NCBI GenBank assembly: GCA_040751775.1
Contig: JBFMGD010000032.1
Span: 1 to 30,229 of the forward strand
Direction: 5' to 3'
Origin: JBFMGD01 sp040751775
Lineage (GTDB): Bacteria > Bacillota > Dethiobacteria > DTU022
DNA length: 30,229 nt
Shown: piece after piece, positions 16,506 through 24,249 of the stretch
Position numbering within the stretch: position 1 is the stretch's first letter
Layout: each line of letters starts with the position of its first letter
Notes under the pieces: generated by a model
Databases searched by the model: none
Seen by the model: the letters and a program-made list of their open reading frames with translations, nothing else
What the model was told of the DNA's origin: nothing
Program-made: the position numbers and the translations under genes

Positions 16506-16739
16506 ATGATGCAGCAGCAGCTAACCGATAAAGATATTGCCGGTGATATCCTAGCGAGTATAAAGTTATCCTGCGGCAGCTATTTAAACGCTGTTTTGGA
16601 ATCTCAAGACCCGAGCATCCGCCAGACATTTAAGGACTATCAAAATCAATGCCTGGATCAGCAGGAAAAGATCTTCCGCTATATGCAGGACCAGGGCTGG
16701 TACAAAGTACCGATGAACCAGGAAAGCACCATGAGTTAA
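16506..16739 (+). CDS. CotF-like spore coat protein
   Basis: The 77-residue product resembles short CotF-domain proteins of spore-forming Clostridia. LTDKDIAGDILASIKLSCGSY is helix one with the DKDI...ILASIK pattern, DPSIRQTFKDYQNQCLDQQEKIF is helix two, and it ends with YMQDQGWYKVP, matching the usual Gly-Trp-Tyr end of these proteins. CotF proteins are structural parts of the spore coat. ATG 16506 is preferred, with AAGGAGG (16492-16498) 7 nt upstream; a second ATG follows directly. It stands just downstream of a similar small gene and upstream of a strong hairpin. Confidence in coding is high; confidence in the coat role is moderate. Confidence 0.7.
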   Translation: MMQQQLTDKDIAGDILASIKLSCGSYLNAVLESQDPSIRQTFKDYQNQCLDQQEKIFRYMQDQGWYKVPMNQESTMS

Positions 16740-16757
16740 AGCAACGCTGTATTGCCG

Positions 16758-16802
16758 GCCAAGGCGGTCTGTCCTGTATTGACCGGGAGAGACCGCCTTG
16801 GC
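16758..16802. repeat. 13-bp perfect inverted repeat (long hairpin) after the coat-like genes
   Basis: GCCAAGGCGGTCT (16758-16770) and AGACCGCCTTGGC (16790-16802) are perfect complements around a 19-nt loop. It starts 19 nt after the coat-like stop codon. No T-run follows on either strand (ATGTACCTTTC on +), so it is not a textbook intrinsic terminator. It may still terminate, or stabilise the mRNA end. Confidence 0.7.
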
Positions 16803-16872
16803 ATGTACCTTTCTTGGGCCTTCCGCAGGAAAAAGGTGGCTGAGGCGGCGCCCTGTCAGCGTTGTCCAATCT

Positions 16873-16882
16873 GTGCTATAAT
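16873..16882 (+). promoter_or_regulatory. Extended -10 promoter of the NusG domain II gene
   Basis: GTGCTATAAT at 16873-16882 contains TG at 16874-16875 and a perfect TATAAT at 16877-16882, 21 nt before the ATG. No good -35 is found at 17 nt (TGTCAG). The ten bases are identical to the PBP promoter's -10 region. Confidence 0.6.
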
Positions 16883-16902
16883 GGTTAACCGGAGGGGTTG
16901 TC

Positions 16903-17316
16903 ATGCAGGGATTGCGCTTTAAGCCGCTCGATTTTTTGATCATTGGCCTATTGCTGGCCGCCGGCCTTGCCGGTTTCTGGTTCAATTTAAAACAGGGCGA
17001 CGCGTTACCACAAAAATATGTTATTGTCTATGTCGATAATAACCCGGTTGCCGAGCTTTCCCTGGCAGAGAGCGACACCTATCAATATACTTTTAATTTC
17101 GGCGAGGCAGGCCGGCATGAAGCGGTTCTGGAAATAGAGGGAGGACGCGTGCGCCTGCTGCCGATGGATCACTCGCTTTGCCCCAGGGGAATTTGCGCGC
17201 ACACGGGTTGGATTGAACACAGTTACGAAAGTATCGTTTGCTTGCCCAACCGGATCATGGTGGTTTTTTCGCACTCTTCTGCCGGCCCGGACGAGATGGA
17301 TGGGGTTACTTTTTAG
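16903..17316 (+). CDS. Membrane-anchored NusG domain II-containing protein
   Basis: The 137-residue product has one N-terminal hydrophobic segment (about 9-27, FLIIGLLLAAGLAGFWF) and then a small beta-rich extracytoplasmic domain of the NusG domain II type. The family hallmark is visible in LCPRGICAHTGWIEHSYESI followed by VCLPNRIMVVF: two nearby Cys residues, HTGWI and VCLPN. Members often sit near electron-transport or ApbE-type genes, but no such genes are here and the function is unknown. ATG 16903 has GGAGGGG 5 nt upstream. It has its own extended -10 promoter and no co-directional close neighbour, so it is probably transcribed alone. Confidence 0.82.
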   Translation: MQGLRFKPLDFLIIGLLLAAGLAGFWFNLKQGDALPQKYVIVYVDNNPVAELSLAESDTYQYTFNFGEAGRHEAVLEIEGGRVRLLPMDHSLCPRGICAHTGWIEHSYESIVCLPNRIMVVFSHSSAGPDEMDGVTF

Positions 17317-17340
17317 CAATCCAAGGAATCTTGCAGCTTG

Positions 17341-17369
17341 TTGACAACGTATACAAACGTCTATATAAT
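17341..17369 (+). promoter_or_regulatory. Perfect consensus sigma-A promoter of the yceD-rpmF-fab operon
   Basis: TTGACA (17341-17346), exactly 17 nt, then TATAAT (17364-17369): both hexamers match consensus at all positions with optimal spacing. The yceD start is 30 nt downstream. A very strong promoter fits a transcript carrying a ribosomal protein and fatty-acid genes. No FapR-type operator is obvious around it. Confidence 0.93.
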
Positions 17370-17398
17370 TGTTTTAGTTTTTTAAGGAGTGCAGCAAG

Positions 17399-17929
17399 AT
17401 GCGTATTTACTTACCGGAAGTGAAAGCAAAACGCGGTGAAGCGGTAGACTACTTTTTTGAAGGACTGATTCCCGAGCACTACGAACCGGATTCGCCCGGG
17501 GACGGCAGCCTCAAGGTAAAGATAACGGCCCGCTGCAGCGGCGATCAAGTTTTGATCAGCGGCACCCTGGAGGCACAGGTTGAAGCATATTGCTGCCGCT
17601 GTTTGCAGCTTTTTCAGCAGCGGCTTACATCAGATTTTATGGAAACTTTTACGATGCGGCCGCCGGTGGCGGAGCGTGACAATCCCGTTTTAGCGGCGGC
17701 GGAAGCGGCCAACGAACTTACCGTATCCGGTGATTACCTTTACCTTGATGAATACCTGCGCCAGGTTTTTATCCTGGCCCAACAATATTACCCGCTATGC
17801 CGTCCCGATTGCGCCGGACTTTGCCCGGATTGCGGCGTTGATTTAAACGAAACTTCCTGCCGGTGTAATGAAAAGTACCCGGTTGATGCAAGGTTAACTA
17901 AGCTAAAGGAATTTCGTTCCGGCAGCTAG
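17399..17929 (+). CDS. YceD family protein (DUF177), Cys-rich
   Basis: DUF177/YceD proteins are encoded directly upstream of rpmF in most bacteria and have been connected to 23S rRNA or large-subunit maturation, though the exact role is unsettled. The 176-residue product has the central Cys motif YCCRCL (C65, C66, C68) and the C-terminal CRPDCAGLCPDCGVDLN plus CRC (C134, C138, C142, C145, C154, C156). These look like metal-binding sites. ATG 17399 has AAGGAG 9 nt upstream. It is the first gene after a perfect sigma-A promoter, and rpmF starts 23 nt after its stop. Confidence 0.92.
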   Translation: MRIYLPEVKAKRGEAVDYFFEGLIPEHYEPDSPGDGSLKVKITARCSGDQVLISGTLEAQVEAYCCRCLQLFQQRLTSDFMETFTMRPPVAERDNPVLAAAEAANELTVSGDYLYLDEYLRQVFILAQQYYPLCRPDCAGLCPDCGVDLNETSCRCNEKYPVDARLTKLKEFRSGS

Positions 17930-17952
17930 CTTACAAGGAGGCTACCCACAAG

Positions 17953-18129
17953 ATGGCTGTACCAAAACGAAGAACTTCCAGCACCCGGCGCGACAAGCGC
18001 CGCGCCCACTGGAAGCTGTCCGCGCCCACACTGGTACCATGCCCGCAGTGTCACGAACTTAAACCGATGCACCGGGTTTGTTTGAGTTGCGGTCATTACA
18101 AGAACCGGGAAGCGGTAAAAGTAGAATAA
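17953..18129 (+). CDS. rpmF: 50S ribosomal protein L32
   Basis: The 58-codon gene is read directly from the sequence. Its product begins MAVPKRRTSSTRRDKRRAHW, the classic L32 start, and continues KLSAPTLVPCPQC and HRVCLSCGHYK. Four Cys (C30, C33, C43, C46) form a zinc ribbon, so this is the zinc-binding form. It is a structural protein of the large ribosomal subunit. AAGGAGG (17935-17941) lies 11 nt upstream of ATG. It sits in the conserved place between yceD and plsX. Confidence 0.98.
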   Translation: MAVPKRRTSSTRRDKRRAHWKLSAPTLVPCPQCHELKPMHRVCLSCGHYKNREAVKVE

Positions 18130-18152
18130 TTTAACCGGCGAGGGTCAGGCGG

Positions 18153-18176
18153 CGCCCCTTTTTGCTAAAAGGGGCG
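18153..18176 (+). terminator. Hairpin between rpmF and plsX, possible attenuator
   Basis: CGCCCCTTTT (18153-18162) and AAAAGGGGCG (18167-18176) form a perfect 10-bp stem with a TGCT loop. Only TATTGTC follows, not a real T-run, so readthrough is likely. It could reduce transcription into the lipid genes compared with rpmF, or mark an mRNA processing site. Confidence 0.6.
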
Positions 18177-18222
18177 TATTGTCTATATTGACCATTAATG
18201 GACAAGGGAAGTGCATAAAACC

Positions 18223-19260
18223 ATGGTCCGTATCGCGATAGACGCCATGGGCGGCGACTATGCGCCCGGTGAAATTATTCGTGGCGCCGTAGCGGCGCTC
18301 TCCGCCAGGGATGACTTACAATTGAGCTTGATCGGGCGGCAAGAAATGATCCGCGAGTTTCTGAACGAATTGTCGTATCCCGCTGATCGGATCACAGTGC
18401 TCCACGCCGAAGAGGTAATTCAGGGTAACGATGACCCCGGCCTGGCTATCCGCAGTAAAAAGAGCTCTTCCATGGTTACAGCGCTGCAGATGGTTCGCAC
18501 CGGCCAGGCGGACGCGGTTTTAAGCGCCGGCAATACCGGGGCTTTAATGGCGGGAGGCCTTCTTTTTTTAGGCCGCCTGGGCGGAATTAGCCGGCCGGCC
18601 CTGTTGGCGGTAATGCCCAGTTTTCGCGGTAAGCCGGTGGTCATACTCGACGTGGGAGCCAATATGGATGCCCGGCCGGAACAGCTGCTCCAATACGCTT
18701 TCATGGGCCGGATCTATGCCCAGCAGCTTCTCGCCGTAAAAGAGCCGCGCACCGCCCTGCTTAATGTCGGTATCGAATCGAATAAGGGGAATCACCAGGT
18801 TAGAAAAGCTTTTGCCCTGTTTCAAGAATATATGCCCGGATTTTGCGGCAATATCGAAGGAACGGACTTCTTTTTTAGCGGTGCCGATGTCGTCGTTTGC
18901 GACGGGTTTGTAGGGAATATTACTCTCAAAGTATCAGAAGGCCTGTCGCGGGGTATTTTAGGTTATCTGAAACAGGAATTTACCGCCTCGCTGCGCAGCC
19001 GCCTCGGTGCGCTTATGCTCAAACCCGGCCTTTACCGGCTGCGGGAAAAAATTGATGATACCGAGTACGGCGGAGCGCCTTTGGTCGGTGTAAAAGGCCT
19101 TTGCATTAAATGTCACGGTTCCTCAAAGGCGAGGACAATTGAACAGGCTATCTTAAGACAGGCTTATCCCTTTGTTAAACATAACGTCCTGGCGCTTTTC
19201 CAGGAAGCCTTACAGGGTATGGTGGATTCGGAGAAAGGAGCCGACAGCAGCGATGGCTAA
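18223..19260 (+). CDS. plsX: Phosphate acyltransferase PlsX
   Basis: PlsX converts acyl-ACP and phosphate to acyl-phosphate, the donor for PlsY in phosphatidic acid synthesis, and acts at the membrane surface. The 345-residue product begins MVRIAIDAMGGDYAPGEI and shows SAGNTGALMAGG, VGANMDARPEQLLQYA, GIESNKGN, VCDGFVGNITLKVSEG and PLVGVKGLCIKCHGSS, all standard for the family. ATG 18223 is chosen because the AGGGAAG element ends 11 nt upstream and the protein then starts like its relatives; GTG 18211 would overlap that element. Its stop overlaps the fabH start by 8 bp, so the two are translationally coupled. Confidence 0.96.
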   Translation: MVRIAIDAMGGDYAPGEIIRGAVAALSARDDLQLSLIGRQEMIREFLNELSYPADRITVLHAEEVIQGNDDPGLAIRSKKSSSMVTALQMVRTGQADAVLSAGNTGALMAGGLLFLGRLGGISRPALLAVMPSFRGKPVVILDVGANMDARPEQLLQYAFMGRIYAQQLLAVKEPRTALLNVGIESNKGNHQVRKAFALFQEYMPGFCGNIEGTDFFFSGADVVVCDGFVGNITLKVSEGLSRGILGYLKQEFTASLRSRLGALMLKPGLYRLREKIDDTEYGGAPLVGVKGLCIKCHGSSKARTIEQAILRQAYPFVKHNVLALFQEALQGMVDSEKGADSSDG

Positions 19261-20239
19261 ATATAACGCGGCGGTTACCGGCACCGGGGCGGCTTTACCG
19301 GCCCAACGGCTGACCAATGCCGACCTTGAAAAAATTGTCGATACCAACGATGCCTGGATTATTGCCCGGACGGGCATCCGTGAAAGAAGGAAGCTCGAAG
19401 AGGGTTTTTCCAACGTTGATCTTTCAACCCGCGCCGCTCAGGAGGCCCTTGCGGAAGCCGGGTTAAAACCCGAAGAGCTGGATCTGATCCTGGTGGCTAC
19501 AGTAACCCCCGACTTCCAGACTCCTTCCACAGCGTGCCTTCTGCAGGCGAGGTTGGGCGCGCTTCGGGCAGCGGCGCTGGATCTTTCAGCCGGGTGCTCC
19601 GGATTTATTTACGCCTTAAACGTTGGGCAGCAGTTCATCCAGAACAGCACCTACCGCAACATCCTCGTGGTTGGCGTAGAGGTGCTCAGCCGGGTTACTG
19701 ATTGGAAAGACCGCGGCACCTGCGTCCTTTTTGGTGACGGAGCCGGGGCGGTGGTGCTGCAGCCGACAACTGAAAAGCGCGGCATCGTTGCCTGCGAGCT
19801 GGGTGCGGACGGCCGCGGCGCAGAGCTGCTGATTATTCCCGCCGGCGGCAGTGACAGGCCTGCCAGCGCTGAAACAGTGGCCGGCAGGCTGCACTACGTG
19901 AAAATGAACGGCAACGAAGTATTTAAGTTCGCCGTGCGGCAGGTGGAAGAGACCCTGTTTAACCTACTGGAACGCGGCGGGGTAAAGCCGGAAGCTCTTG
20001 ATTATCTCTTTTTGCACCAGGCCAACCTGCGCATCATCGAGTCAGCCCGCAAGCGGTTGAACCTGCCGCCGGAAAGAGTACCGGTGAACATTGATCGCTA
20101 CGGCAACATGTCTTCCGCGACGATTCCCGTTTCCTGGCATGAAGAAGCAGCGGCCGGCCGCTTGAAAAAGGGAGACCTGGTTGCCGCGGTGGCATTCGGA
20201 GCCGGCTTGACCTGGGGCGGCATTTTAATGAAATGGTAG
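19253..20239 (+). CDS. fabH: Beta-ketoacyl-ACP synthase III
   Basis: FabH starts fatty-acid synthesis by condensing an acyl-CoA primer with malonyl-ACP. The 328-residue product has the Cys-His-Asn triad: C115 in DLSAGCSGFIYAL, H255 in FLHQANLRI and N285 in RYGNMSSATIP. The GDGAGAVVL and C-terminal AFGAGLTWGG motifs are also present. Whether it prefers acetyl or branched primers cannot be decided from sequence. ATG 19253 overlaps the plsX stop and has AAAGGAG 12 nt upstream. A 56-nt gap with a small hairpin follows before fabD; fabK, which often sits here in other Firmicutes, is absent. Confidence 0.97.
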   Translation: MAKYNAAVTGTGAALPAQRLTNADLEKIVDTNDAWIIARTGIRERRKLEEGFSNVDLSTRAAQEALAEAGLKPEELDLILVATVTPDFQTPSTACLLQARLGALRAAALDLSAGCSGFIYALNVGQQFIQNSTYRNILVVGVEVLSRVTDWKDRGTCVLFGDGAGAVVLQPTTEKRGIVACELGADGRGAELLIIPAGGSDRPASAETVAGRLHYVKMNGNEVFKFAVRQVEETLFNLLERGGVKPEALDYLFLHQANLRIIESARKRLNLPPERVPVNIDRYGNMSSATIPVSWHEEAAAGRLKKGDLVAAVAFGAGLTWGGILMKW

Positions 20240-20246
20240 GAGGGGA

Positions 20247-20263
20247 CAGGATTTTCAATCCTG
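20247..20263 (+). other. Small hairpin between fabH and fabD
   Basis: CAGGATT (20247-20253), loop TTC, and AATCCTG (20257-20263) form a perfect 7-bp stem just after the fabH stop. There is no T-run. It may stabilise or process the mRNA, and this is the only notable gap within the fab block. Confidence 0.45.
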
Positions 20264-20295
20264 AATACCTGCGGTTTGACGGGAGGTGAAATGTT

Positions 20296-21249
20296 ATGGC
20301 GAAGATCGCTTTTCTGTTTCCCGGACAAGGATCCCAGTTTGTCGGCATGGGCCGGGAACTATACGAACATTTTCCCGCTGCCCGGGCTGTTTTTGAACAA
20401 GCGGCTACGGTGCTGGGTGAAGAGCTGCTGCGGATCATATTTTCCGGGCCTGTTGAAGAGCTGCAGAAAACCGAGAATACTCAACCGGCGATCCTCACGA
20501 CCAGCCTGGCTGTTTGCCGTGTCATGGAGACGCTGGGTATACCGGCGGCGGGAGCAGCCGGCCTGAGCCTGGGTGAATACAGCGCCCTGGTGGCTGCCGG
20601 CGCTCTCTCTTTTGAGGATGCCCTGCCGCTGGTTCGGAATCGGGGCCGTTTCATGCAGGAGGCGGTGCCGCTGGGAAAGGGCACCATGGCTGCTGTGATG
20701 GGCTTGCCCGCCGATAAAGTGGAAGCGGTGTGCCGGGAAGCTGGCCGCGCAGGCGTGGTCACGCCGGCTAATTACAATTGTCCCGGGCAAATCGTTATTT
20801 CGGGAGAGGTGACCGCGGTAAACCTGGCTTCTGAACTGGCCCGGCAGGCGGGCGCCAAGAAGGTGACGGAACTTAAGGTAAGCGCTCCGTTCCACTGTCC
20901 TCTGCTCGCACCGGTGGAAGCCAAACTGGAGCGCGAACTGGCGGCGCTGGAGTTGAAAACACCGGCGGTACCGGTTGTCTTCAATGTATCGGCAGGCTTA
21001 ATCACGGATCCGTTACAAATTAAAGCTTCCCTCGTTAAACAGGTCAGCAGCCCCATCCTCTGGGAGCAGTCGATCAGAACGCTGCTTGATTTAGAATATG
21101 ATACCTTTATCGAAATGGTTCCGGGCAACAGCCTCAGTAAATTGATGAAAAGAATCGATCCGAACGTCTTTGCCGCCACCGTGGAGGACCGTGAATCCCT
21201 GGAAGCGGTGCGGCAACACTTGAAAGAGGTGGCAGAGCGTGAATCTTAA
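20296..21249 (+). CDS. fabD: Malonyl-CoA:ACP transacylase
   Basis: FabD loads malonate onto ACP. The 317-residue product begins MAKIAFLFPGQGSQFVGMG with the GQGSQ oxyanion loop. The nucleophile is S91 in GLSLGEYSAL, where many relatives have GHSLGE, and the catalytic His is H200 in SAPFHCPLL. The C-terminal VPGNSLSKLMKRI is also typical. ATG 20296 follows GGGAGGTG about 9 nt upstream. The gene overlaps fabG by 11 bp, so the pair is translationally coupled. Confidence 0.97.
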   Translation: MAKIAFLFPGQGSQFVGMGRELYEHFPAARAVFEQAATVLGEELLRIIFSGPVEELQKTENTQPAILTTSLAVCRVMETLGIPAAGAAGLSLGEYSALVAAGALSFEDALPLVRNRGRFMQEAVPLGKGTMAAVMGLPADKVEAVCREAGRAGVVTPANYNCPGQIVISGEVTAVNLASELARQAGAKKVTELKVSAPFHCPLLAPVEAKLERELAALELKTPAVPVVFNVSAGLITDPLQIKASLVKQVSSPILWEQSIRTLLDLEYDTFIEMVPGNSLSKLMKRIDPNVFAATVEDRESLEAVRQHLKEVAERES

Positions 21250-21988
21250 CCTGGAGGGTAAGACGGCCTTGGTCACCGGCGGTTCCCGCGGTATCGGCCG
21301 GGCTGCCGTAATGGCGCTGGCTCGCGCGGGAGCAACGGTGGCGCTTAATTACAGCCGCGGTGAAGCGGCGGCGCTGCAGGTGCTGGCGGAGGTTGAGGCC
21401 GCGGGTGGCCGGGGAATCGCCGTGCAGGGTGATGTAGCCGATTACCCGGCTTGTGAAAATCTGGTTCAGAGTGTACTTGACCAATTTAGAAGAATTGATA
21501 TACTAATTAATAATGCCGGTATCACCAGGGATAACCTGCTGATCCGAATGAAAGAGACAGAGTGGCAGGATGTGATCGCTACCAACCTGACCGGTATATA
21601 CAACTGTACCAAGGCAGCTCTGCGGCCGATGCTCAAGCAAAAAAGCGGCGGCCGGATTATCAACATCGCTTCCGTGGCCGGCATTTACGGCAACGCCGGC
21701 CAGGCCAACTATGCGGCGGCCAAGGGTGGGGTGATCGCGTTTACCCGTTCCCTGGCCAAAGAGCTGGGCTCCCGGGCTATTACTGTGAACGCCATCGCGC
21801 CCGGGTTGATTGAAACGGCCATGACGGAGGTGCTCCCCGATCAGTACAAGGAGCAGATCCTGGGGCGTATCGCTCTGGGGCGTTTGGGAAAACCGGAGGA
21901 TGTCGCCGAAACAATCCTGTTTCTGGCCGCGGCCGGGAGTTATATCACCGGCCAGGTGATCGCGGTTGACGGCGGCATCTCAATGTAA
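21239..21988 (+). CDS. fabG: 3-oxoacyl-ACP reductase
   Basis: FabG is the NADPH-dependent reductase that reduces 3-ketoacyl-ACP in each elongation cycle. The 249-residue short-chain dehydrogenase has the cofactor motif TGGSRGIG (13-20), NNAG (91-94) and the catalytic S145, Y158 and K162 (YAAAK). It ends with ITGQVIAVDGGISM, the standard FabG C-terminus. The start is GTG within the end of fabD. acpP follows after 40 nt. Confidence 0.97.
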   Translation: MNLNLEGKTALVTGGSRGIGRAAVMALARAGATVALNYSRGEAAALQVLAEVEAAGGRGIAVQGDVADYPACENLVQSVLDQFRRIDILINNAGITRDNLLIRMKETEWQDVIATNLTGIYNCTKAALRPMLKQKSGGRIINIASVAGIYGNAGQANYAAAKGGVIAFTRSLAKELGSRAITVNAIAPGLIETAMTEVLPDQYKEQILGRIALGRLGKPEDVAETILFLAAAGSYITGQVIAVDGGISM

Positions 21989-22028
21989 TCAGCCAGGTCA
22001 GTGAATTCTTAAGAAAGGAGGTGATTGA

Positions 22029-22256
22029 ATGAGCGTTCAAGACAAAGTTAAAGCGATCGTGGCGGAACAGTTGGAGGTCGGTGTTGAAAGCCTGACCATG
22101 GAAACAACTTTCGAAGAGATCGACGCCGACTCCTTGGATATTGTTGAGTTGGTCATGGCCCTGGAGGAAGAGTTCGAGCTTGAAATCTCCGATCAGGAAA
22201 TCGAGAACATCAAATCAGTGGGCGATGTAGTCAAATATATCGAATCTAAGGTCTAA
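22029..22256 (+). CDS. acpP: Acyl carrier protein
   Basis: ACP is the phosphopantetheine-bearing carrier of all fatty-acid intermediates. The 75-residue acidic product has the DSLD site with S35 as the attachment residue, followed by IVELVMALEEEFELEI. Its ribosome binding site is exceptional: AGAAAGGAGGTGAT (22012-22025) is complementary to the 3' end of 16S rRNA over its whole length and ends 3 nt before ATG. This suggests very high translation, as expected for an abundant protein. Confidence 0.98.
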   Translation: MSVQDKVKAIVAEQLEVGVESLTMETTFEEIDADSLDIVELVMALEEEFELEISDQEIENIKSVGDVVKYIESKV

Positions 22257-22274
22257 TCAGCCAGAGGTGAAATA

Positions 22275-23513
22275 GTGCATAGAGTAGTGGTAACCGGTAT
22301 CGGTATAATCTCCCCGATTGGCCAGGACAAAGAAGAGTTCTGGAACAACCTAGTCTCCGGTAAAAACGGCATCTCCAGGGTCGCCAGCTTTGATGTCAGC
22401 CAGTATCCCTGCCAAATCGCCGGCGAGATTACCGACTTTGACCCTACCCGGTACATGGATAAAAAAGAAGCGAAAAGGGTGGACCGCTTCACTCATTTCG
22501 GTGTGGCCGCGGCGCTAAACGCCTGGCAAGATGCCGGGCTGCCGGCGGACGGCGGGGGGCGCGACGACGCCGGGGTAATGGTCGGTTCGGGAATAGGCGG
22601 CATCCAGACCATGGAAGAGCAGCTGGAGGTCCTGAGAACGAAAGGGCCGCGGCGCGTAAGCCCGTTTTTTGTGCCGGCCTTAATCGCTAACATGGCTTCG
22701 GGATATATTTCGATCCTGCTTAAATTAAGGGGTCCCAACTCAACCGTTGTGACCGCCTGTGCCACATCGACGCATGCGGTAGGAGATGCCTTTCATATTA
22801 TCCGCCGCGGTGATGCCAATATTATGGTTGCCGGCGGAGCGGAAGCGGCGATCAGCCACATGGCTTTTTCCGGGTTCAGCGCCGCGCGGGCTCTTTCCAC
22901 CCGCAACGATGAACCGTCCAAGGCCTCGCGACCTTTCGACGGCAAGCGGGACGGATTCGTCATGGGCGAGGGTGCCGGGGTGGTTATCCTGGAATCGCTG
23001 GAACATGCTTTGCAGCGGGACGCCCATATCTACGGTGAAGTGATCGGTTACGGCATGTCCGGCGACGCCTATCATATTACCGCTCCCGACCCGGAAGGAG
23101 GGGGGGCGCTGCTCAGTATGCAGAAGGCGGTCCGGTGCGCCGGGATTTTACCGCACGAAGTGGATTATATTAATGCGCACGGCACCTCTACGGAGTATAA
23201 CGACAAAATCGAGACCGCCGCCATTAAAAAGCTGTTCGGCGACCATGCCTACGCTCTGGCGGTTAGTTCGACCAAGTCTATGACGGGGCACCTGCTCGGC
23301 GCGGCAGGCGGCGTGGAACTGATTGCCACCCTCTTGTGTATGCGGCAGCAGGTGGTTCATCCGACGATTAACTACGAGTACCCGGACCCGGAATGCGACT
23401 TGGACTATGTGCCCAATCAATCCAGGGAGCAAAAGATTGATATTGCGCTATCCAATTCTTTCGGCTTCGGAGGAACCAATGCCACATTAGTGGTCAAACG
23501 GTTTGTTTCTTAA
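22275..23513 (+). CDS. fabF: Beta-ketoacyl-ACP synthase II
   Basis: FabF elongates acyl-ACP by condensation with malonyl-ACP. The 412-residue product has the Cys-His-His triad: C162 in TACATSTHAVG, H302 in AHGTSTEYND and H339 in KSMTGHLLGAAGG. The C-terminal NSFGFGGTNAT loop is also present. The start is GTG 22275, with AGAGGTGA just upstream, 18 nt after acpP. rnc begins 20 nt after its stop. Confidence 0.97.
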   Translation: MHRVVVTGIGIISPIGQDKEEFWNNLVSGKNGISRVASFDVSQYPCQIAGEITDFDPTRYMDKKEAKRVDRFTHFGVAAALNAWQDAGLPADGGGRDDAGVMVGSGIGGIQTMEEQLEVLRTKGPRRVSPFFVPALIANMASGYISILLKLRGPNSTVVTACATSTHAVGDAFHIIRRGDANIMVAGGAEAAISHMAFSGFSAARALSTRNDEPSKASRPFDGKRDGFVMGEGAGVVILESLEHALQRDAHIYGEVIGYGMSGDAYHITAPDPEGGGALLSMQKAVRCAGILPHEVDYINAHGTSTEYNDKIETAAIKKLFGDHAYALAVSSTKSMTGHLLGAAGGVELIATLLCMRQQVVHPTINYEYPDPECDLDYVPNQSREQKIDIALSNSFGFGGTNATLVVKRFVS

Positions 23514-23533
23514 GTCGTAAAAGAGGCTAGACT

Positions 23534-24232
23534 ATGAGCCGGCTCGAGCTGTTACAGGGCTTTCTCCATACTCTAAACTGGGCAGTAAATGATCTGAAAC
23601 TATATGAACAGGCACTGACCCATTCCTCGTTCGCCCACGAAAGAGGAAGTCGAAACGGACATAATGAAAGGCTGGAATTTCTGGGGGACGCTGTTCTGGA
23701 ATTGATTGTCAGCGATTATCTTTTTTATACTTACCCCCATTTTCCGGAAGGAAAGCTGACTCGCTTGCGGGCAGACCTGGTTTGCGAAGCGTCGCTGGCC
23801 AAAATGGCTTATGCTCTGAACCTGGGCGGCTATTTAAGGCTGGGAAAAGGGGAGATGGTAGGGGGCGGCTGCAGCCGCCCCTCCCTGTTGGCCGACGCCG
23901 TGGAAGCGCTGATCGGAGCGCTCTATCTCGATCTGGGCCTGGATAAATGCCGGCAGTATGTCCTTGATTTGTACCAGCCGGTCCTGCAGGATTTGCAGGA
24001 GGGCGTGCTGCGCCAGGATTACAAAACGATCTTGCAGGAATTTGCCCAGGCCCGGTTTGCCGTAACCCCGGAATACATAATTATACACGAAACAGGCCCG
24101 GATCATGATAAGACCTTTGAAGCCGAAGTGTTGCTGCATGATCAGCACATCGGCCGGGGTAGCGGGCGCAGTAAGAAGGAAGCGGAACAGGCGGCAGCCA
24201 AAGAAGCCTGGATCGTATTGGCCGAAAAGTAA
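23534..24232 (+). CDS. rnc: Ribonuclease III
   Basis: RNase III cuts double-stranded RNA, including the rRNA precursor. In the 232-residue product the catalytic signature ERLEFLGDAVLE (45-56) and the second metal-site region LLADAVEALIGALYLD (D121, E124) are intact. A C-terminal dsRNA-binding domain (about 160-230) carries DYKTILQEFAQ and GRGSGRSKKEAEQAAAKEAW. ATG 23534 follows GAGG. It lies between fabF and smc, its common place in Firmicutes. Confidence 0.97.
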   Translation: MSRLELLQGFLHTLNWAVNDLKLYEQALTHSSFAHERGSRNGHNERLEFLGDAVLELIVSDYLFYTYPHFPEGKLTRLRADLVCEASLAKMAYALNLGGYLRLGKGEMVGGGCSRPSLLADAVEALIGALYLDLGLDKCRQYVLDLYQPVLQDLQEGVLRQDYKTILQEFAQARFAVTPEYIIIHETGPDHDKTFEAEVLLHDQHIGRGSGRSKKEAEQAAAKEAWIVLAEK

Positions 24233-24249
24233 AATATTGGAGTGAACAG

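Noticed and set aside
17341..17400. FapR operator near the fatty-acid operon promoter
   Set aside because: GTATACAAACGTCTATATAAT has some AT dyad character but does not match the FapR inverted repeat I know from Bacillus, and fapR is not in the cluster.
20240..20256. Further GGGGAC repeat copy between fabH and fabD
   Set aside because: GGGGACAGGATTTTC shares only the core; it lacks the GGAAGCA/TGCTTCC ends and is explained by the small hairpin.
20553..20582. FabD GLSLGE in place of GHSLGE as a broken active site
   Set aside because: The Ser nucleophile and catalytic His are intact. To my knowledge Leu at this position occurs in FabD of several Clostridia, so it is a tolerated variant.
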